Shown here in pieces: positions 8,569 through 17,786 of a stretch of 64,000 bases of DNA. The notes beneath the pieces are model-generated. The model was not told the DNA's origin. It did no database searches and was given only the letters and a program-made list of their open reading frames with translations. A program made the translations under genes and the position numbers. The stretch is taken from contig PUHO01000007.1 of assembly GCA_002995645.1 (NCBI GenBank), forward strand, positions 4,797 through 68,796. The letters run 5' to 3'. Every line of letters starts with the position of its first letter. Positions within the stretch are counted from its first letter, which is position 1. Source of the DNA: SAR324 cluster bacterium (GTDB lineage Bacteria; SAR324; XYD2-FULL-50-16; HCM1).

Positions 8569-9257
8569 AATCGCTTTTAGCTCTTTTTTTATTTTGCCAC
8601 TTCGCTAACGTTGGCTTTGCAAAAGACCTGCACATAGCCGTTGCTTCTAGCTTTTATCAAACTGCTTCTTTATTAGCCGATGCGTTTCAAAAACAAACGC
8701 ATATCAAAAGCTCTGTTGTTTTTGCTTCTTCTGGCGTTTTAGTGACAAGATACAAACAAGGCGCGGACTATGACCTTTTGCTTGTGGCTAATCCGGCGTA
8801 CCTTAAGAAAATAACTTTTTCTGCTAAAGCTTTAGTTGCTCAAGATCAAGTTGCTTATTGGAAAGTTGATTCGAAAGTAAAAATTAATTGGGATCAAATG
8901 GTTGCGAACTTACAAACAGCACCGGTTGCCTTAGCAAATACAGTCACTGCGCCTTTTGGTGAGTTTACAAAAAACTTCCTTACACAAAAGCATATTAAAA
9001 CAAAAAAACAAACTTTAGGAATGAACGAACAAATGACCTATATGCTGGTGAGTAAGAACATGGTAAGTCAAGGGTTTGTTTCTGCTGCGCGGTTAACGAA
9101 TAAAAAAATAAATAAAGATCATTGGATTACTTTGCCTGTTTATATCCCGCTATGGATTGCCGTTTTACATCAAAGTAAAGAAGAGGCAAAATACCTTGCT
9201 TTTTTGAAAACAAAAACAGCAAAGCAAATTTTGAAAAAACAAGGTTATCAACATTAA
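8532..9257 (+). CDS. modA: Molybdate ABC transporter, periplasmic binding protein
   Basis: Captures molybdate in the periplasm. The start at 8532 is chosen because AAAGGAG lies 9-15 bp upstream inside moaE and because it gives a clean signal peptide: positively charged start, hydrophobic SLLALFLFCHFANVGFA, then KDLHIAVASSFYQTASLLADAF, the mature N-terminus typical of ModA. The longer frame from 8442 would only be an N-terminal extension read from inside moaE. Serine-rich anion-binding segments (VASSF, FASSGVL) are present. Length is 241 residues. modB follows after 39 bp. Confidence 0.88.
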   Translation: MARWKKYYTYSIKSLLALFLFCHFANVGFAKDLHIAVASSFYQTASLLADAFQKQTHIKSSVVFASSGVLVTRYKQGADYDLLLVANPAYLKKITFSAKALVAQDQVAYWKVDSKVKINWDQMVANLQTAPVALANTVTAPFGEFTKNFLTQKHIKTKKQTLGMNEQMTYMLVSKNMVSQGFVSAARLTNKKINKDHWITLPVYIPLWIAVLHQSKEEAKYLAFLKTKTAKQILKKQGYQH

Positions 9258-9296
9258 TAGCGCGGGAAAAACAAGAATGAAGCAAAATAAAGAGAA

Positions 9297-9950
9297 ATGG
9301 AAAGCTTTCTAGTTGCCTTATGGCTTTCTTGTAAACTCGCTTTTGTGAGTAGTGCGCTGCTTAGTGTTATATGCATTCCTCTTGGCTTGTGGTTAGTTTA
9401 TCCGTCTCGTTGGTGGAAAGAAGCGTTGTTCCTTGTGCTTTCTTTGCCTATGATTTTGCCACCGACTGTAATCGGTTTCTATTTGCTTCTTTTGTTTGGT
9501 AAAGGCGGGTTGTTGGCACCGTTTCATTTTGCGTTTACCTTCCAAGGCATGGTGATTGGTATGACGATTTTTTCATTGCCGTTTTTTTTGCAAACTTGGG
9601 TTTATGCACTCAAACGAATGCAAAGCTGGTATTATGAAGTTTTTTTTCTTGAAGGCGGAAAATGGATAGGGCTTTTATGTTATATTTGCGTTCCTGCTTT
9701 TATATTAGATATGATTGGCGGCTTTATTCTTGCCTTTATTCATGGGATTGGTGAATTTGGTATGGTGTTTATGGTCGGCGGTGCCATTGCTGGCGAAACA
9801 AAAACCGCATCTATCGCCATATTTGAAAAAGTAGCCTTGTTAGATTACAAAGCGGCGCATTTGTATTCTTTCATTTTAATTTTAACTACCTTTACTTTAC
9901 TGATTATCGTTAAATTACTTTTTGAAAAAAGAAAAATACAAACTATTTAA
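9297..9950 (+). CDS. modB: Molybdate ABC transporter permease
   Basis: Inner-membrane channel subunit for molybdate. It is hydrophobic throughout (about five membrane segments), with the cytoplasmic EAA-type coupling loop at FLEGGKWIGLLCYICVPA and the ModB-type PMILPPTVIGFYLLLLFGKGG. Length 217 residues is typical. The expected ATPase gene modC does not follow: moeA starts 13 bp downstream, so the ATPase must come from elsewhere or be shared. GIGEFGMVFMVGG near the C-terminus is also characteristic. Confidence 0.9.
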   Translation: MESFLVALWLSCKLAFVSSALLSVICIPLGLWLVYPSRWWKEALFLVLSLPMILPPTVIGFYLLLLFGKGGLLAPFHFAFTFQGMVIGMTIFSLPFFLQTWVYALKRMQSWYYEVFFLEGGKWIGLLCYICVPAFILDMIGGFILAFIHGIGEFGMVFMVGGAIAGETKTASIAIFEKVALLDYKAAHLYSFILILTTFTLLIIVKLLFEKRKIQTI

Positions 9951-9963
9951 TTAATGTAAAACA

Positions 9964-11193
9964 ATGATTACATACCAAGAAGCAATACAAAAACTGCTAA
10001 ACGAAGCAGATCGAACATTAGAATCGCAGTTGCTAGATTGGAAAGACGCGCAACGAAGGATAGTAGCAAAAGATTGTTATGCACAAATAGACTCGCCGCC
10101 GTTTTCTAATGCGGCAATGGACGGGTATGCAGTGCAAGCAAAGAAGCTAGCAAACGCAAGCAAAGCAAAGCCGGTTATCCTTACAGTGGGGCAAGCTGTT
10201 TTTGCAGGTGATACAAAGGAAAATGAAAGCAATGCCGACGCAATTCCCATTATGACAGGGGCGAAAGTCCCTAAAGGATACGATAGTGTGGTTCGTATAG
10301 AAGATACAAAACAAAGGGAGGATTCGCAAGTCGCGTTTTTCACAAAAGTAAAACCAGGTGAAAACAAGCGCGATAAAGGAACTGATTTTAAACGTGACAG
10401 TTTGATACTCAAAAAAGGGGAAGAAGTAACGCCGTTTAACACGCTAAGCGCTATTGCCGCCGGTATTCGCCAAGTAGAGGTATGGAAAAAAATACGTATA
10501 GGACTTGTTGCTACAGGTGATGAAATTGAGTCGGTTACTAACAGCAAACCTTTAACAGACGGGCAAATTTACGATAGCAATATGCCGGCGCTCCAAGCGT
10601 ACCTAGAGGCGCAAGGTTGCGAGGTGGTTCATGTTGGTAAAATTAAAGACTTGCCTAGCTTATTAGAAACAAAAATACGGTACTTTACACAACAAGAAAT
10701 AGATATTATAATAACTATAGGTGCGGTTTCTAAAGGTGCAAAAGACTTTATTCCAAGCGTATTTGAAGCGCAAGGGGCAACTTGTTTGTTTCACAGAGTG
10801 GCGATTCGTCCGGGTAAGCCAATATACGCCGGTCTAATGAGAAAAGACAAGCCTATTTTATGTTTAGGTTTTCCAGGAAATCCGATTTCTTCGCTAGTTG
10901 CCGCCCGTTTTTTCTTGTATCCTTATATACGGCACATACAAGGACTAGCACAAGAAAAGCCGTTTATTGCTAAGTCGGTTAATTCGTTTCAACGAAAAAA
11001 TAACCGGTTACGGTATTTCTTAAAAGCAAAGTACGTGGCAACACAAGGAGGCAATATAGAAGTTAAGATTTTAGACGGACAGGAATCCTATAAAAGTTAT
11101 CCACTAGTGCAAGCTAATTGTTGGGTGATGGTGCAAGAAGATAAACAAAGCATACAAGAAGGCGAGCTTGTGACTTGCTATTTAATGTCGTAA
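9964..11193 (+). CDS. moeA: Molybdopterin molybdenumtransferase
   Basis: Inserts molybdenum into adenylated molybdopterin. Family motifs occur in order: SPPFSNAAMDGYAV, IPIMTGAKVPKGYDSVVRIED, LVATGDEI, an altered catalytic block GAVSKGAKDFIPSVFE (usually GGVSxGxxD), IRPGKPIYAG and GFPGNPISSLV. At 409 residues it is full length. It lies 13 bp after modB and 4 bp before mobA, inside the Mo-cofactor/nap operon. The substitution of Ala for the second Gly in GGVS is mild and probably tolerated. Confidence 0.93.
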   Translation: MITYQEAIQKLLNEADRTLESQLLDWKDAQRRIVAKDCYAQIDSPPFSNAAMDGYAVQAKKLANASKAKPVILTVGQAVFAGDTKENESNADAIPIMTGAKVPKGYDSVVRIEDTKQREDSQVAFFTKVKPGENKRDKGTDFKRDSLILKKGEEVTPFNTLSAIAAGIRQVEVWKKIRIGLVATGDEIESVTNSKPLTDGQIYDSNMPALQAYLEAQGCEVVHVGKIKDLPSLLETKIRYFTQQEIDIIITIGAVSKGAKDFIPSVFEAQGATCLFHRVAIRPGKPIYAGLMRKDKPILCLGFPGNPISSLVAARFFLYPYIRHIQGLAQEKPFIAKSVNSFQRKNNRLRYFLKAKYVATQGGNIEVKILDGQESYKSYPLVQANCWVMVQEDKQSIQEGELVTCYLMS

Positions 11194-11197
11194 ACAA

Positions 11198-11788
11198 ATG
11201 CAAAACATAGGTATTGTGTTAGGTGGTGGGAAAAGTTCCCGTATGCAACGAGATAAATTAACTTTGTCTTGGGATAATACGACGCTTTGGCAACATGCAG
11301 AAGCAAAATTGCATAAAGCCAATATGGAAAAGGTATATATAAGCACGCCAAAACAGGTTACTTTGCCGCCAAGTGCCAACGTGCTTTACGACGTAACAAA
11401 GAACGCCGGTCCTATTGGGGCAGTGCAAGCTGTGTGTGCTAAATACCAAACGCAAGAAGAGCTGAATATAACGGTGTTACCTGTGGATATGCCTTATATT
11501 GAAACGAATTTTCTTTTGTCGTTAAAGAAAAAACTAGACTTGGTAACTGACGGCAATGCGGTTAGTGTGGAAAATTTTTATTTTCCTTGTATATTACATA
11601 TGAATAGCCAGTCAAAAAAAAAGATAACTTCGTTTATTGGAAAACCGTGGCATAGCTTTTTGCAAGCTTTATCTGTTCACTACCTTCCATTGACAAAGCA
11701 AGAAGAAGAAAAGTTTTTAAATATAAACCATTTAGCAGATTATATATTTTTATATAAAGGAAAGGTACATGATAAAATTAATCCTTGA
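11198..11788 (+). CDS. mobA: Molybdenum cofactor guanylyltransferase
   Basis: Adds GMP to the cofactor to form the bis-MGD type that nitrate reductase NapA needs, which explains its place in front of the nap genes. The nucleotide-binding signature LGGGKSSRMQRDKL is at residues 8-21; NAGPIGAVQAV and LPVDMPYI supply the later GTP and Mg-binding loops. Length 196 is normal. The 3' end overlaps the next gene by 20 bp. Confidence 0.92.
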   Translation: MQNIGIVLGGGKSSRMQRDKLTLSWDNTTLWQHAEAKLHKANMEKVYISTPKQVTLPPSANVLYDVTKNAGPIGAVQAVCAKYQTQEELNITVLPVDMPYIETNFLLSLKKKLDLVTDGNAVSVENFYFPCILHMNSQSKKKITSFIGKPWHSFLQALSVHYLPLTKQEEEKFLNINHLADYIFLYKGKVHDKINP

Positions 11789-12086
11789 GGAAAATAAAAT
11801 ACGAATACGTTTACTTCCGGAAGATGCGGACGCTTTACTTAACGAGCAAATACTAACAAGAAAACTATTTTTGCCAAGTGGGCAAGAATTGACAATAGAA
11901 GTATCACCATGTAAGTTTCCAAAACCAATAGAAGAAAAAGAAGGGATAATCCGTGTTTTTGTTGATTTTATGCAACTACAAGAATTACAAGTACCGTCTA
12001 AGAAAGGGGTTTTACTCACAAAGACGCCAGTTGATATTTTTATAGAAATAGACATGAAACAACGTAAACCGGATCAAGGTAAATAG
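11769..12086 (+). CDS. Conserved-looking small protein in the Mo-cofactor/nap operon, function unknown
   Basis: 105 residues, mixed alpha/beta in appearance, no signal peptide and no membrane segment. I do not recognise it. It starts inside the mobA 3' end with its own ribosome binding site (GAAAGGTAC before ATG) and ends 1 bp before napD, so it is translationally tied to both. That position suggests a job in cofactor delivery or NapA maturation, but this is inference. It has no cysteines and so is not a redox carrier. Confidence 0.7.
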   Translation: MIKLILEENKIRIRLLPEDADALLNEQILTRKLFLPSGQELTIEVSPCKFPKPIEEKEGIIRVFVDFMQLQELQVPSKKGVLLTKTPVDIFIEIDMKQRKPDQGK

Positions 12087-12087
12087 T

Positions 12088-12336
12088 ATGAGTATTATGG
12101 GCGCGTTAATCCAAGTAAAAGAAGAAGGAAAAGAACAAATTAGGACTTTTCTAGAAACGCAAATTAATGTTAAGATACTAGGAGAGAACGATAAACATGA
12201 AATGGCTATTGTTATAAACGAACCAAATGAAAATATATTTTTGCAAACAATAGAAAGTATAAACGCGCAAGAGCACATTATTGCGTTTAATTACACAGAA
12301 CATTATAGTGAAGACGCTGTACAAGAAGAATCATGA
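12088..12336 (+). CDS. napD: NapD-like chaperone for nitrate reductase maturation
   Basis: 82-residue protein with the small ferredoxin-like layout of NapD: MGALIQVKEEGKEQIRTFLE, then VKILGENDKHEMAIVINE, then FLQTIESINAQEHIIAFNYTEHY. NapD binds the twin-arginine signal of NapA and holds back export until the cofactor is in. Its position 32 bp before napA supports this. Similarity is by pattern and context, since the family is divergent. Confidence 0.75.
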   Translation: MSIMGALIQVKEEGKEQIRTFLETQINVKILGENDKHEMAIVINEPNENIFLQTIESINAQEHIIAFNYTEHYSEDAVQEES

Positions 12337-12368
12337 TCATTAATGTTTATTTTTTAACGAGATAGAAT

Positions 12369-14876
12369 ATGAAAAGAAGAGAATTTTTAGAAGGGTTAGC
12401 AAGTGCTTCTGCTTTAGCCGCATTATCTTCGGGATTGGCTAAACCGGCCATTGCGGCAACACAATATAAGAGTCGGTATACCGATAGAAATTTAAGATGG
12501 GATAAAGCAGTATGTCGTTTTTGCGGAACCGGTTGCGGCGTTATGGTTGGCGTAAGACGTAACAAAGTAGTAGCAACAAAAGGCGATGCTAAAAATCCGG
12601 TGAATCGTGGTATGACTTGCATTAAAGGCTATTTCTTGTCTCACATTTTATACGGTAAAGACAGATTGACTTCGCCCTTGCTTCGTATGAAAAACGGGCA
12701 ATATGACAAGAACGGTGAATTTGAACCGGTTTCATGGGATAAAGCACTAGACTTAATGGCGGAAAAATTCATTGAAGCCATACAAAAGAAAGGACCTACT
12801 TCAGTCGGCATGTTTGGTTCCGGACAATGGACTATTTTTGAAGGATATGCGGCGGTTAAGTTAATGAAAGCCGGTTTTTTATCTAATAACATTGATCCGA
12901 ATGCAAGGCATTGTATGGCGTCGGCAGTTGCCGCCTTTGTTCGTACTTTTGGTGCAGATGAACCAATGGGGAACTATAAAGATTTTGAAGAAGGTGAAAA
13001 CTTTGTTCTTTGGGGATCTAATATGGCGGAAATGCACCCTATATTATGGTCAAGAATAGCGCATACTCGTATGAGTAAACCAAATAGCTCAGTACACGTT
13101 CTTTCAACTTATCGCCACCGTTGTTTTGATTTGTCTGATAACGATATTATTTTTAAACCGCAAAGTGACCTTGTGATTGCTAATTATATTGCTAATTATA
13201 TTATCAAAAGTGATAAAGTAAATAGCGACTTTATTTCAAATCATACTACGTTTAAAAAAGTAACTACTGATATAGGTTACGGGTTAAGACCAACGCACTT
13301 GCTAGAAAAAAAAGCAAAAAATCCTGGCAACGGCGCTATGCATGATATTGACTTTGAAGAATATAAAAAACATGTGTCTACTTATACGCTAGAAAAAACG
13401 GCGGCTTTTACAGGCGTACCGGAGAAGAGATTACAAAAGCTAGCTGAACTATATGCGGATCCAACAAAAAAAGTCGTATCTTTATGGACAATGGGCGTGA
13501 ATCAACACGTACGCGGAACGTGGATGAATCATTTAATCTATAATTTACATTTATTGACCGGCAAGATTTCTATGCCCGGGAATAATCCTTTTTCTTTAAC
13601 AGGACAACCGTCTGCTTGTGGAACGGCAAGGGAAGTAGGCACGTTTGCACATCGCTTGCCTGCTGATTTAGTTGTAGCAAATCCGGCACATAGAGCTGTT
13701 GCCGAAAAGATTTGGAAACTGCCTAAAGGTGCGGTTAATCCTAAAGTAGGCTATCATGCTGTGTTGCAAAGTCGTATGTTAAAAGACGGCAAGCTAAACG
13801 TATATTGGTCCATGTGTAACAACAATATGCAAGCCGCGCCGAACATGGATAAAGAAACCTACCCTGGTTGGCGTAATCCGGAAGCATTTGTTATTGTATC
13901 CGATCCTTATCCTACTGTGTCCGCTATGGCGGCAGATTTGATTTTGCCAACTGCAATGTGGGTGGAAAAAGAAGGGGCTTACGGTAATGCTGAGAGACGA
14001 ACTCAATTTTGGTATCAACAAGTTGCACCGAATAAGAACGTTAAGTCCGATTTATGGCAAATTATATCTTTAGCAAAACGTATTCCTGTTGCTAAAATTT
14101 GGTCAAAAGAATTATTAGCGCAAAAGCCGGCGTATCAAGATAAAACCTTATATGATATTTTATTTGCAAACGGACAAGTGAATAAATACCCACTTTCAAA
14201 AGCAAGTAAGCATGCCGGTAATCATGAAGCGGAAGCCTTTGGTTATTATGTACAAAAAGGATTGTTTGAAGAATATAGACGTTTTCAACAAGAAGGACCT
14301 AAAACAGGACATGAACAAGCGCCTTTTGATGAGTATATGAAAGTAAGAGGTCTTGTTTGGCCATATATTAACGGGAAAGAAGTTTTTTGGCGTTATAGAG
14401 AAAATTACGATCCAATGGTGAAAGAAGGGCAAAACCTGGCGTTTTATGGTAATCCAGATAAAAAAGCAAGAATTGTGTTTGCACCGTACGAACCGGCAGC
14501 AGAAGAACCGAATGCAGAATATCCTATTTGGTTAACTACCGGAAGGGTGCTTGAACATTGGCATACAGGAAGTATGACTCAACGAGTGCCGGAGCTATTC
14601 CAAGCCATGCCAAGAGCTGTTCTTTATCTTAATATTAACGATGCGTTAAAATATAAATTACACAGAGGCGAAGCAGTTCGCATTAGCTCTAGACGTGGAT
14701 CTATTCAAGCAGTTGTGGAGACGCACGGAAGAAATAAAATGCCACAAGGCGTTGCTATGATGCCGTTTTTTGATGCTAAACATTTAGTGAATAAACTAGT
14801 GTTAGACGCAACGGACCCTATTTCTAAAGAAACGGATTTTAAGAAAGTAGCTATTAAAATAGAAAAAATAAATTAA
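12369..14876 (+). CDS. napA: Periplasmic nitrate reductase catalytic subunit
   Basis: Reduces nitrate to nitrite in the periplasm using bis-MGD molybdenum and one 4Fe-4S cluster. The N-terminus carries a twin-arginine signal (MKRREFLEGL, then a hydrophobic Ala/Leu stretch to about residue 29). The cluster ligands are Cys49, Cys52, Cys56 and Cys84 (CRFCGTGCG and MTCIKG). The molybdenum ligand is Cys182 in ARHCMASAV. At 835 residues it matches NapA (about 828) rather than assimilatory or formate enzymes. Neighbours napD, napB, napC and napF confirm the role. Confidence 0.97.
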   Translation: MKRREFLEGLASASALAALSSGLAKPAIAATQYKSRYTDRNLRWDKAVCRFCGTGCGVMVGVRRNKVVATKGDAKNPVNRGMTCIKGYFLSHILYGKDRLTSPLLRMKNGQYDKNGEFEPVSWDKALDLMAEKFIEAIQKKGPTSVGMFGSGQWTIFEGYAAVKLMKAGFLSNNIDPNARHCMASAVAAFVRTFGADEPMGNYKDFEEGENFVLWGSNMAEMHPILWSRIAHTRMSKPNSSVHVLSTYRHRCFDLSDNDIIFKPQSDLVIANYIANYIIKSDKVNSDFISNHTTFKKVTTDIGYGLRPTHLLEKKAKNPGNGAMHDIDFEEYKKHVSTYTLEKTAAFTGVPEKRLQKLAELYADPTKKVVSLWTMGVNQHVRGTWMNHLIYNLHLLTGKISMPGNNPFSLTGQPSACGTAREVGTFAHRLPADLVVANPAHRAVAEKIWKLPKGAVNPKVGYHAVLQSRMLKDGKLNVYWSMCNNNMQAAPNMDKETYPGWRNPEAFVIVSDPYPTVSAMAADLILPTAMWVEKEGAYGNAERRTQFWYQQVAPNKNVKSDLWQIISLAKRIPVAKIWSKELLAQKPAYQDKTLYDILFANGQVNKYPLSKASKHAGNHEAEAFGYYVQKGLFEEYRRFQQEGPKTGHEQAPFDEYMKVRGLVWPYINGKEVFWRYRENYDPMVKEGQNLAFYGNPDKKARIVFAPYEPAAEEPNAEYPIWLTTGRVLEHWHTGSMTQRVPELFQAMPRAVLYLNINDALKYKLHRGEAVRISSRRGSIQAVVETHGRNKMPQGVAMMPFFDAKHLVNKLVLDATDPISKETDFKKVAIKIEKIN

Positions 14877-14891
14877 CTATATAGGATTATT

Positions 14892-15317
14892 ATGAAATAT
14901 ACAATTATGTTAATAGCAAGTGCGCTATGTTTTTCTAGTAGTAGCCTTTTTGCTTCGCAACCTATGTCTTTGCGAGGTAATACGAAAATTACAGAAGAAA
15001 AAGAAGCAAAAGTCGTTTTTATGGGAGTGCAAAGCGACAAAGATAAATTTCGCCGTACTTTGCACCAAGCGCCTATGATTCCTCATCCCATAGATCACTA
15101 TGTTATAACAAAAGCTAAAAATAGTTGTTTAGTTTGTCATGCAAAAGCAAAAAGTCAAGTGTCACCGGAAGAGATTAAAAAAGGTGCCGTGTTTTTTTCA
15201 GATACCCATTTGTTGAATCGTGATAACGAGCAAAAAGTGTTATTAGATAATCGTTGGTATTTTTGCAATCAATGCCATGCAATACAACATAATACTGAAA
15301 AATTACAAAAAAAATAA
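14892..15317 (+). CDS. napB: Diheme cytochrome subunit of periplasmic nitrate reductase
   Basis: Passes electrons from NapC to NapA. A Sec signal peptide occupies about residues 1-21 (ending SSSLFA). There are two heme c sites, Cys79-x-x-Cys82-His83 (CLVCH) and Cys125-x-x-Cys128-His129 (CNQCH), and the NapB-typical APMIPHPIDHYVIT block lies just before the first. Length 141 is typical. It lies 15 bp after napA and 21 bp before napC. Confidence 0.94.
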   Translation: MKYTIMLIASALCFSSSSLFASQPMSLRGNTKITEEKEAKVVFMGVQSDKDKFRRTLHQAPMIPHPIDHYVITKAKNSCLVCHAKAKSQVSPEEIKKGAVFFSDTHLLNRDNEQKVLLDNRWYFCNQCHAIQHNTEKLQKK

Positions 15318-15338
15318 TTATATTTTAAGGTAGTACAA

Positions 15339-15908
15339 ATGGGAAGGAAAAAAAATATAAAAAAGACTATAATCATTACTCTTGGAATAGGCGTGTTTCT
15401 TAGTATTATTGGCTTTGTGATTTTAAAGCAAAGTATTGATTACACAAATAAAACCGAGTATTGTTTAAGTTGCCATGAACCGCTACGAGATAGCTATCTA
15501 TCTTCGTCACATGGGCAAAATAAAACGGGAATACAAGTACAATGTGTAAGTTGTCATGCTCCGTTAATGGAAAACGATATAGAAAATTTATCACATAAAT
15601 TCTTAGCGTTAAAACGACCGGTAGCCAAGTTTTTTGGTGCATTAAAGACGGAAGACGACTTTAATAACAAAAGATTAGAAATGGCAACAAACGTTTGGCA
15701 ATGGATGAAGAAGAGCCCGGAAGAAGGGTGCCGATCTTGTCATAGTTTTAAACATATGGATTTAACTAAGCAAGAGTCAAGGGCAGTGCAACACCATTTG
15801 AAAGCAGCAAAGAATGGACAGACTTGTATTGCATGCCATGCCGGCATTGTTCACGGTATGATGGAAGGCGGCGTGAAAAAACATCACGAATTATTCTGGT
15901 CGCATTAA
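15339..15908 (+). CDS. napC: Membrane-anchored tetraheme quinol dehydrogenase
   Basis: NapC/NirT family. It oxidises quinol at the inner membrane and feeds NapB/NapA. One N-terminal membrane anchor (about residues 10-29) is followed by four heme c sites: CLSCH (42-46), CVSCH (69-73), CRSCH (131-135) and CIACH (163-167). Length 189 fits the family. No napG/napH pair is found, so NapC is the only quinol route encoded in this operon. Confidence 0.94.
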   Translation: MGRKKNIKKTIIITLGIGVFLSIIGFVILKQSIDYTNKTEYCLSCHEPLRDSYLSSSHGQNKTGIQVQCVSCHAPLMENDIENLSHKFLALKRPVAKFFGALKTEDDFNNKRLEMATNVWQWMKKSPEEGCRSCHSFKHMDLTKQESRAVQHHLKAAKNGQTCIACHAGIVHGMMEGGVKKHHELFWSH

Positions 15909-15923
15909 GAAGAGAGAAAGCCT

Positions 15924-16454
15924 TTGTTTTTACGAAACAAACGACGTAACGGTGCGAGTTTACGACGTTTTTTAACAGGTGCGGCTTTCTTTCCAATAAG
16001 CGCGCTTCCTTGGCGTAAAGAGGCAGAGGTTTTTCTTGATCATTGTAAAAAGAAGCAATGTTATCAATGTATTGACCTTTGCCCTGAAAAAGTGCTTGTG
16101 CCAACGGTGCAAGGTTTGCCGGCTATGGACTTTAGCAAGAACGGTTGTAGCTTTTGCGGCAAATGCGCCACGGTTTGCCCGGAGAATTTATTTTTTCCTA
16201 TAACAACCAAGCCGTGGGATTTAGTAGTTAGCTTTGTGAAAGAAGATTGCGTTGCTTTTGCTAACGTACATTGCCGTAGTTGTGAAGAGGTTTGCGATCA
16301 AGACGCGATTAGCTTTATTGCGCAAGATGACGGTAGTCCAAGCAAGCCGTCTATAGATTTGGCAAAGTGTAACGGTTGCGGTAAGTGTGTTGCCCCTTGT
16401 ATGACAGGTGCGTTGCGCGTTACGTCTGCAGATAAACTTTTTTTTCTTCAGTAG
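15924..16454 (+). CDS. napF: NapF-type iron-sulfur protein
   Basis: 176-residue ferredoxin-like protein with four cysteine clusters (CYQCIDLCP, CSFCGKCATVCP, CRSCEEVC, CNGCGKCVAPC), enough for several 4Fe-4S centres. NapF is a cytoplasmic accessory protein thought to help NapA cluster or cofactor maturation. An RRFLTG sequence near the N-terminus looks like a twin-arginine motif, as in other NapF proteins that nevertheless stay inside. The only start that keeps the N-terminus is TTG at 15924, preceded by AGAGAGAAAG. It ends the operon; a pyrimidine-rich repeat block follows instead of a clear terminator. Confidence 0.88.
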   Translation: MFLRNKRRNGASLRRFLTGAAFFPISALPWRKEAEVFLDHCKKKQCYQCIDLCPEKVLVPTVQGLPAMDFSKNGCSFCGKCATVCPENLFFPITTKPWDLVVSFVKEDCVAFANVHCRSCEEVCDQDAISFIAQDDGSPSKPSIDLAKCNGCGKCVAPCMTGALRVTSADKLFFLQ

Positions 16455-16455
16455 T

Positions 16456-17553
16456 AGCCTGTACTAGCTTTGCTTACTTCTCTCGATCTGCCTTGCTCTT
16501 CTTTGCCCCGCCCGCATTAGCTTTGCTTATTTCCTTTATTCCACCTTGTCTTTTTCTTTCCTTACTTTGATTACTTTGCTTGCTATGCTCGTATTCGCCC
16601 TGCTTGTTTCTTTTTCTTTCTTGTTTTGCTTTTTCCACTTGCTTCGCCTTGCCGTTTTCTTGAATTGCTCGCACTCGCCTTGCCGTTGTATTACTTCGTT
16701 TGTATTAGCATATTTCCCTTCTAACTTCGCTTTTTCCCTTGCTCTGCCTTATCTTTTCTTTGCCCCGCCCGCATTAACTTTGTTCCCTTGCTCTTCCTTA
16801 CCCTGCCTTATCTTTTCTTTTCCCCGCCCGCACTAGCTTTGTTCTTTTGCTCTTCCTTGCCCCGCCCGCATTAACTTTGTTCTTTTGCCACGCCTTGCCG
16901 TTTTCTTGCATTGCCCGCATTAGTTTTGCTTACTTCTCTCGATCTTCCTTGCTCTTTCTTGCTACGCCCGCATTAGCTTTATATTCTTGCCTCGTCTTTT
17001 TCTTTCATTCTAAAGAGTTATTAAAAGTATAAAAAATCTATGGTGAATATGTAGAAGTTTTGCTTGCCTCGTTCGAACTAGTTTTTCCCCCTTGCTCTGC
17101 TCCGCTTTTTTTCTTCCTTACTCTTCCTTGCTCTGCCCGCATTAGCTTTCATCTCTGCTAACTTCGCTTCTGCCTTACTCTGCATTGCCCGTAGTCGCCC
17201 TGCTTACTTCTCTCGATCTGCCTTGCTCTTCTTTGCTCCGCCCGCACTAGTTTTTCCCCCTTGCTCTGCTCCGCTTTTTTTCTTCCTTACTCTTCCTTTC
17301 CCCGCCCGCATCAGCTTTCATCTCTGCTAACTTCGCTTTTTTCCTTACTCTGCATTGCCCGTAGTCGCCCTGCTTACTTCTCTCGATCTGCCTTGCTCTT
17401 CTTTGCTCCGCCCGCACTAGTTTTTTCCCCTTGCTCTGCTCCGCTTTTTTTCTTCCTTACTCTTCCTTGCTCTGCCCGCACTAGCTTTTATCTCTGCTAA
17501 CTTCGCTTTTCCCCCTTGCTATGCCCGCATTAGCTTTGTTCTTTTCTCTCATT
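16456..17553. repeat. Strongly strand-asymmetric, pyrimidine-rich repeat block
   Basis: About 1.1 kb in which the plus strand is mostly C and T. It is a mosaic of short modules such as CCCGCATTAGCTTTGCTT, CTTCTCTCGATCTGCC, TTGCTCTTCTTTGC and TCTCTGCTAACTTCGC. The second half is a 168-170 bp tandem repeat: the marker ACTAGTTTTT recurs at 17078, 17246 and 17416. Open frames here are low-complexity readings of the repeats (Phe/Leu/Cys/Ser-rich) with no sign of being genes. The block separates the nap operon from the phage cluster. Region 17554-17720 holds only AT-rich DNA with no recognisable gene. Confidence 0.9.
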
Positions 17554-17721
17554 TGTTTTTTTACATAATGTAATCTATACAAATTGACAACAATAGGTAA
17601 CAGATTACTAAGGCTAAGCATACATAAAAAATGTCACAACTATATACAATAATATAAGCACTGTATCAATAAAGAATTGACAGCTTCTTATAAACAATAA
17701 TAAATAAACTGTTAACTATTA

Positions 17722-17750
17722 TTGACAAGCGATTCGTATTATTGTATGAT
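17722..17750 (+). promoter_or_regulatory. Strong promoter of the Mu-like cluster
   Basis: TTGACA (17722-17727), exactly 17 bp, then TATGAT (17745-17750), with start predicted near 17757, 30 bp before the first gene. It is the only near-consensus promoter I see ahead of the packaging genes, and its sigma70 form differs from the activator-dependent middle/late promoters of phage Mu itself. Confidence 0.65.
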
Positions 17751-17786
17751 TAATTATAGAAAGGGTGACAAACAAAATAAGGAAAT

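Noticed and set aside
10077..10547. 156-residue minus-strand frame inside moeA
   Set aside because: Shadow of a well-supported gene; no signal for translation.
16474..17500. Several open frames in the pyrimidine-rich block
   Set aside because: They are low-complexity readings of repeats, rich in Phe/Leu/Cys/Ser, without ribosome binding sites or domain patterns.
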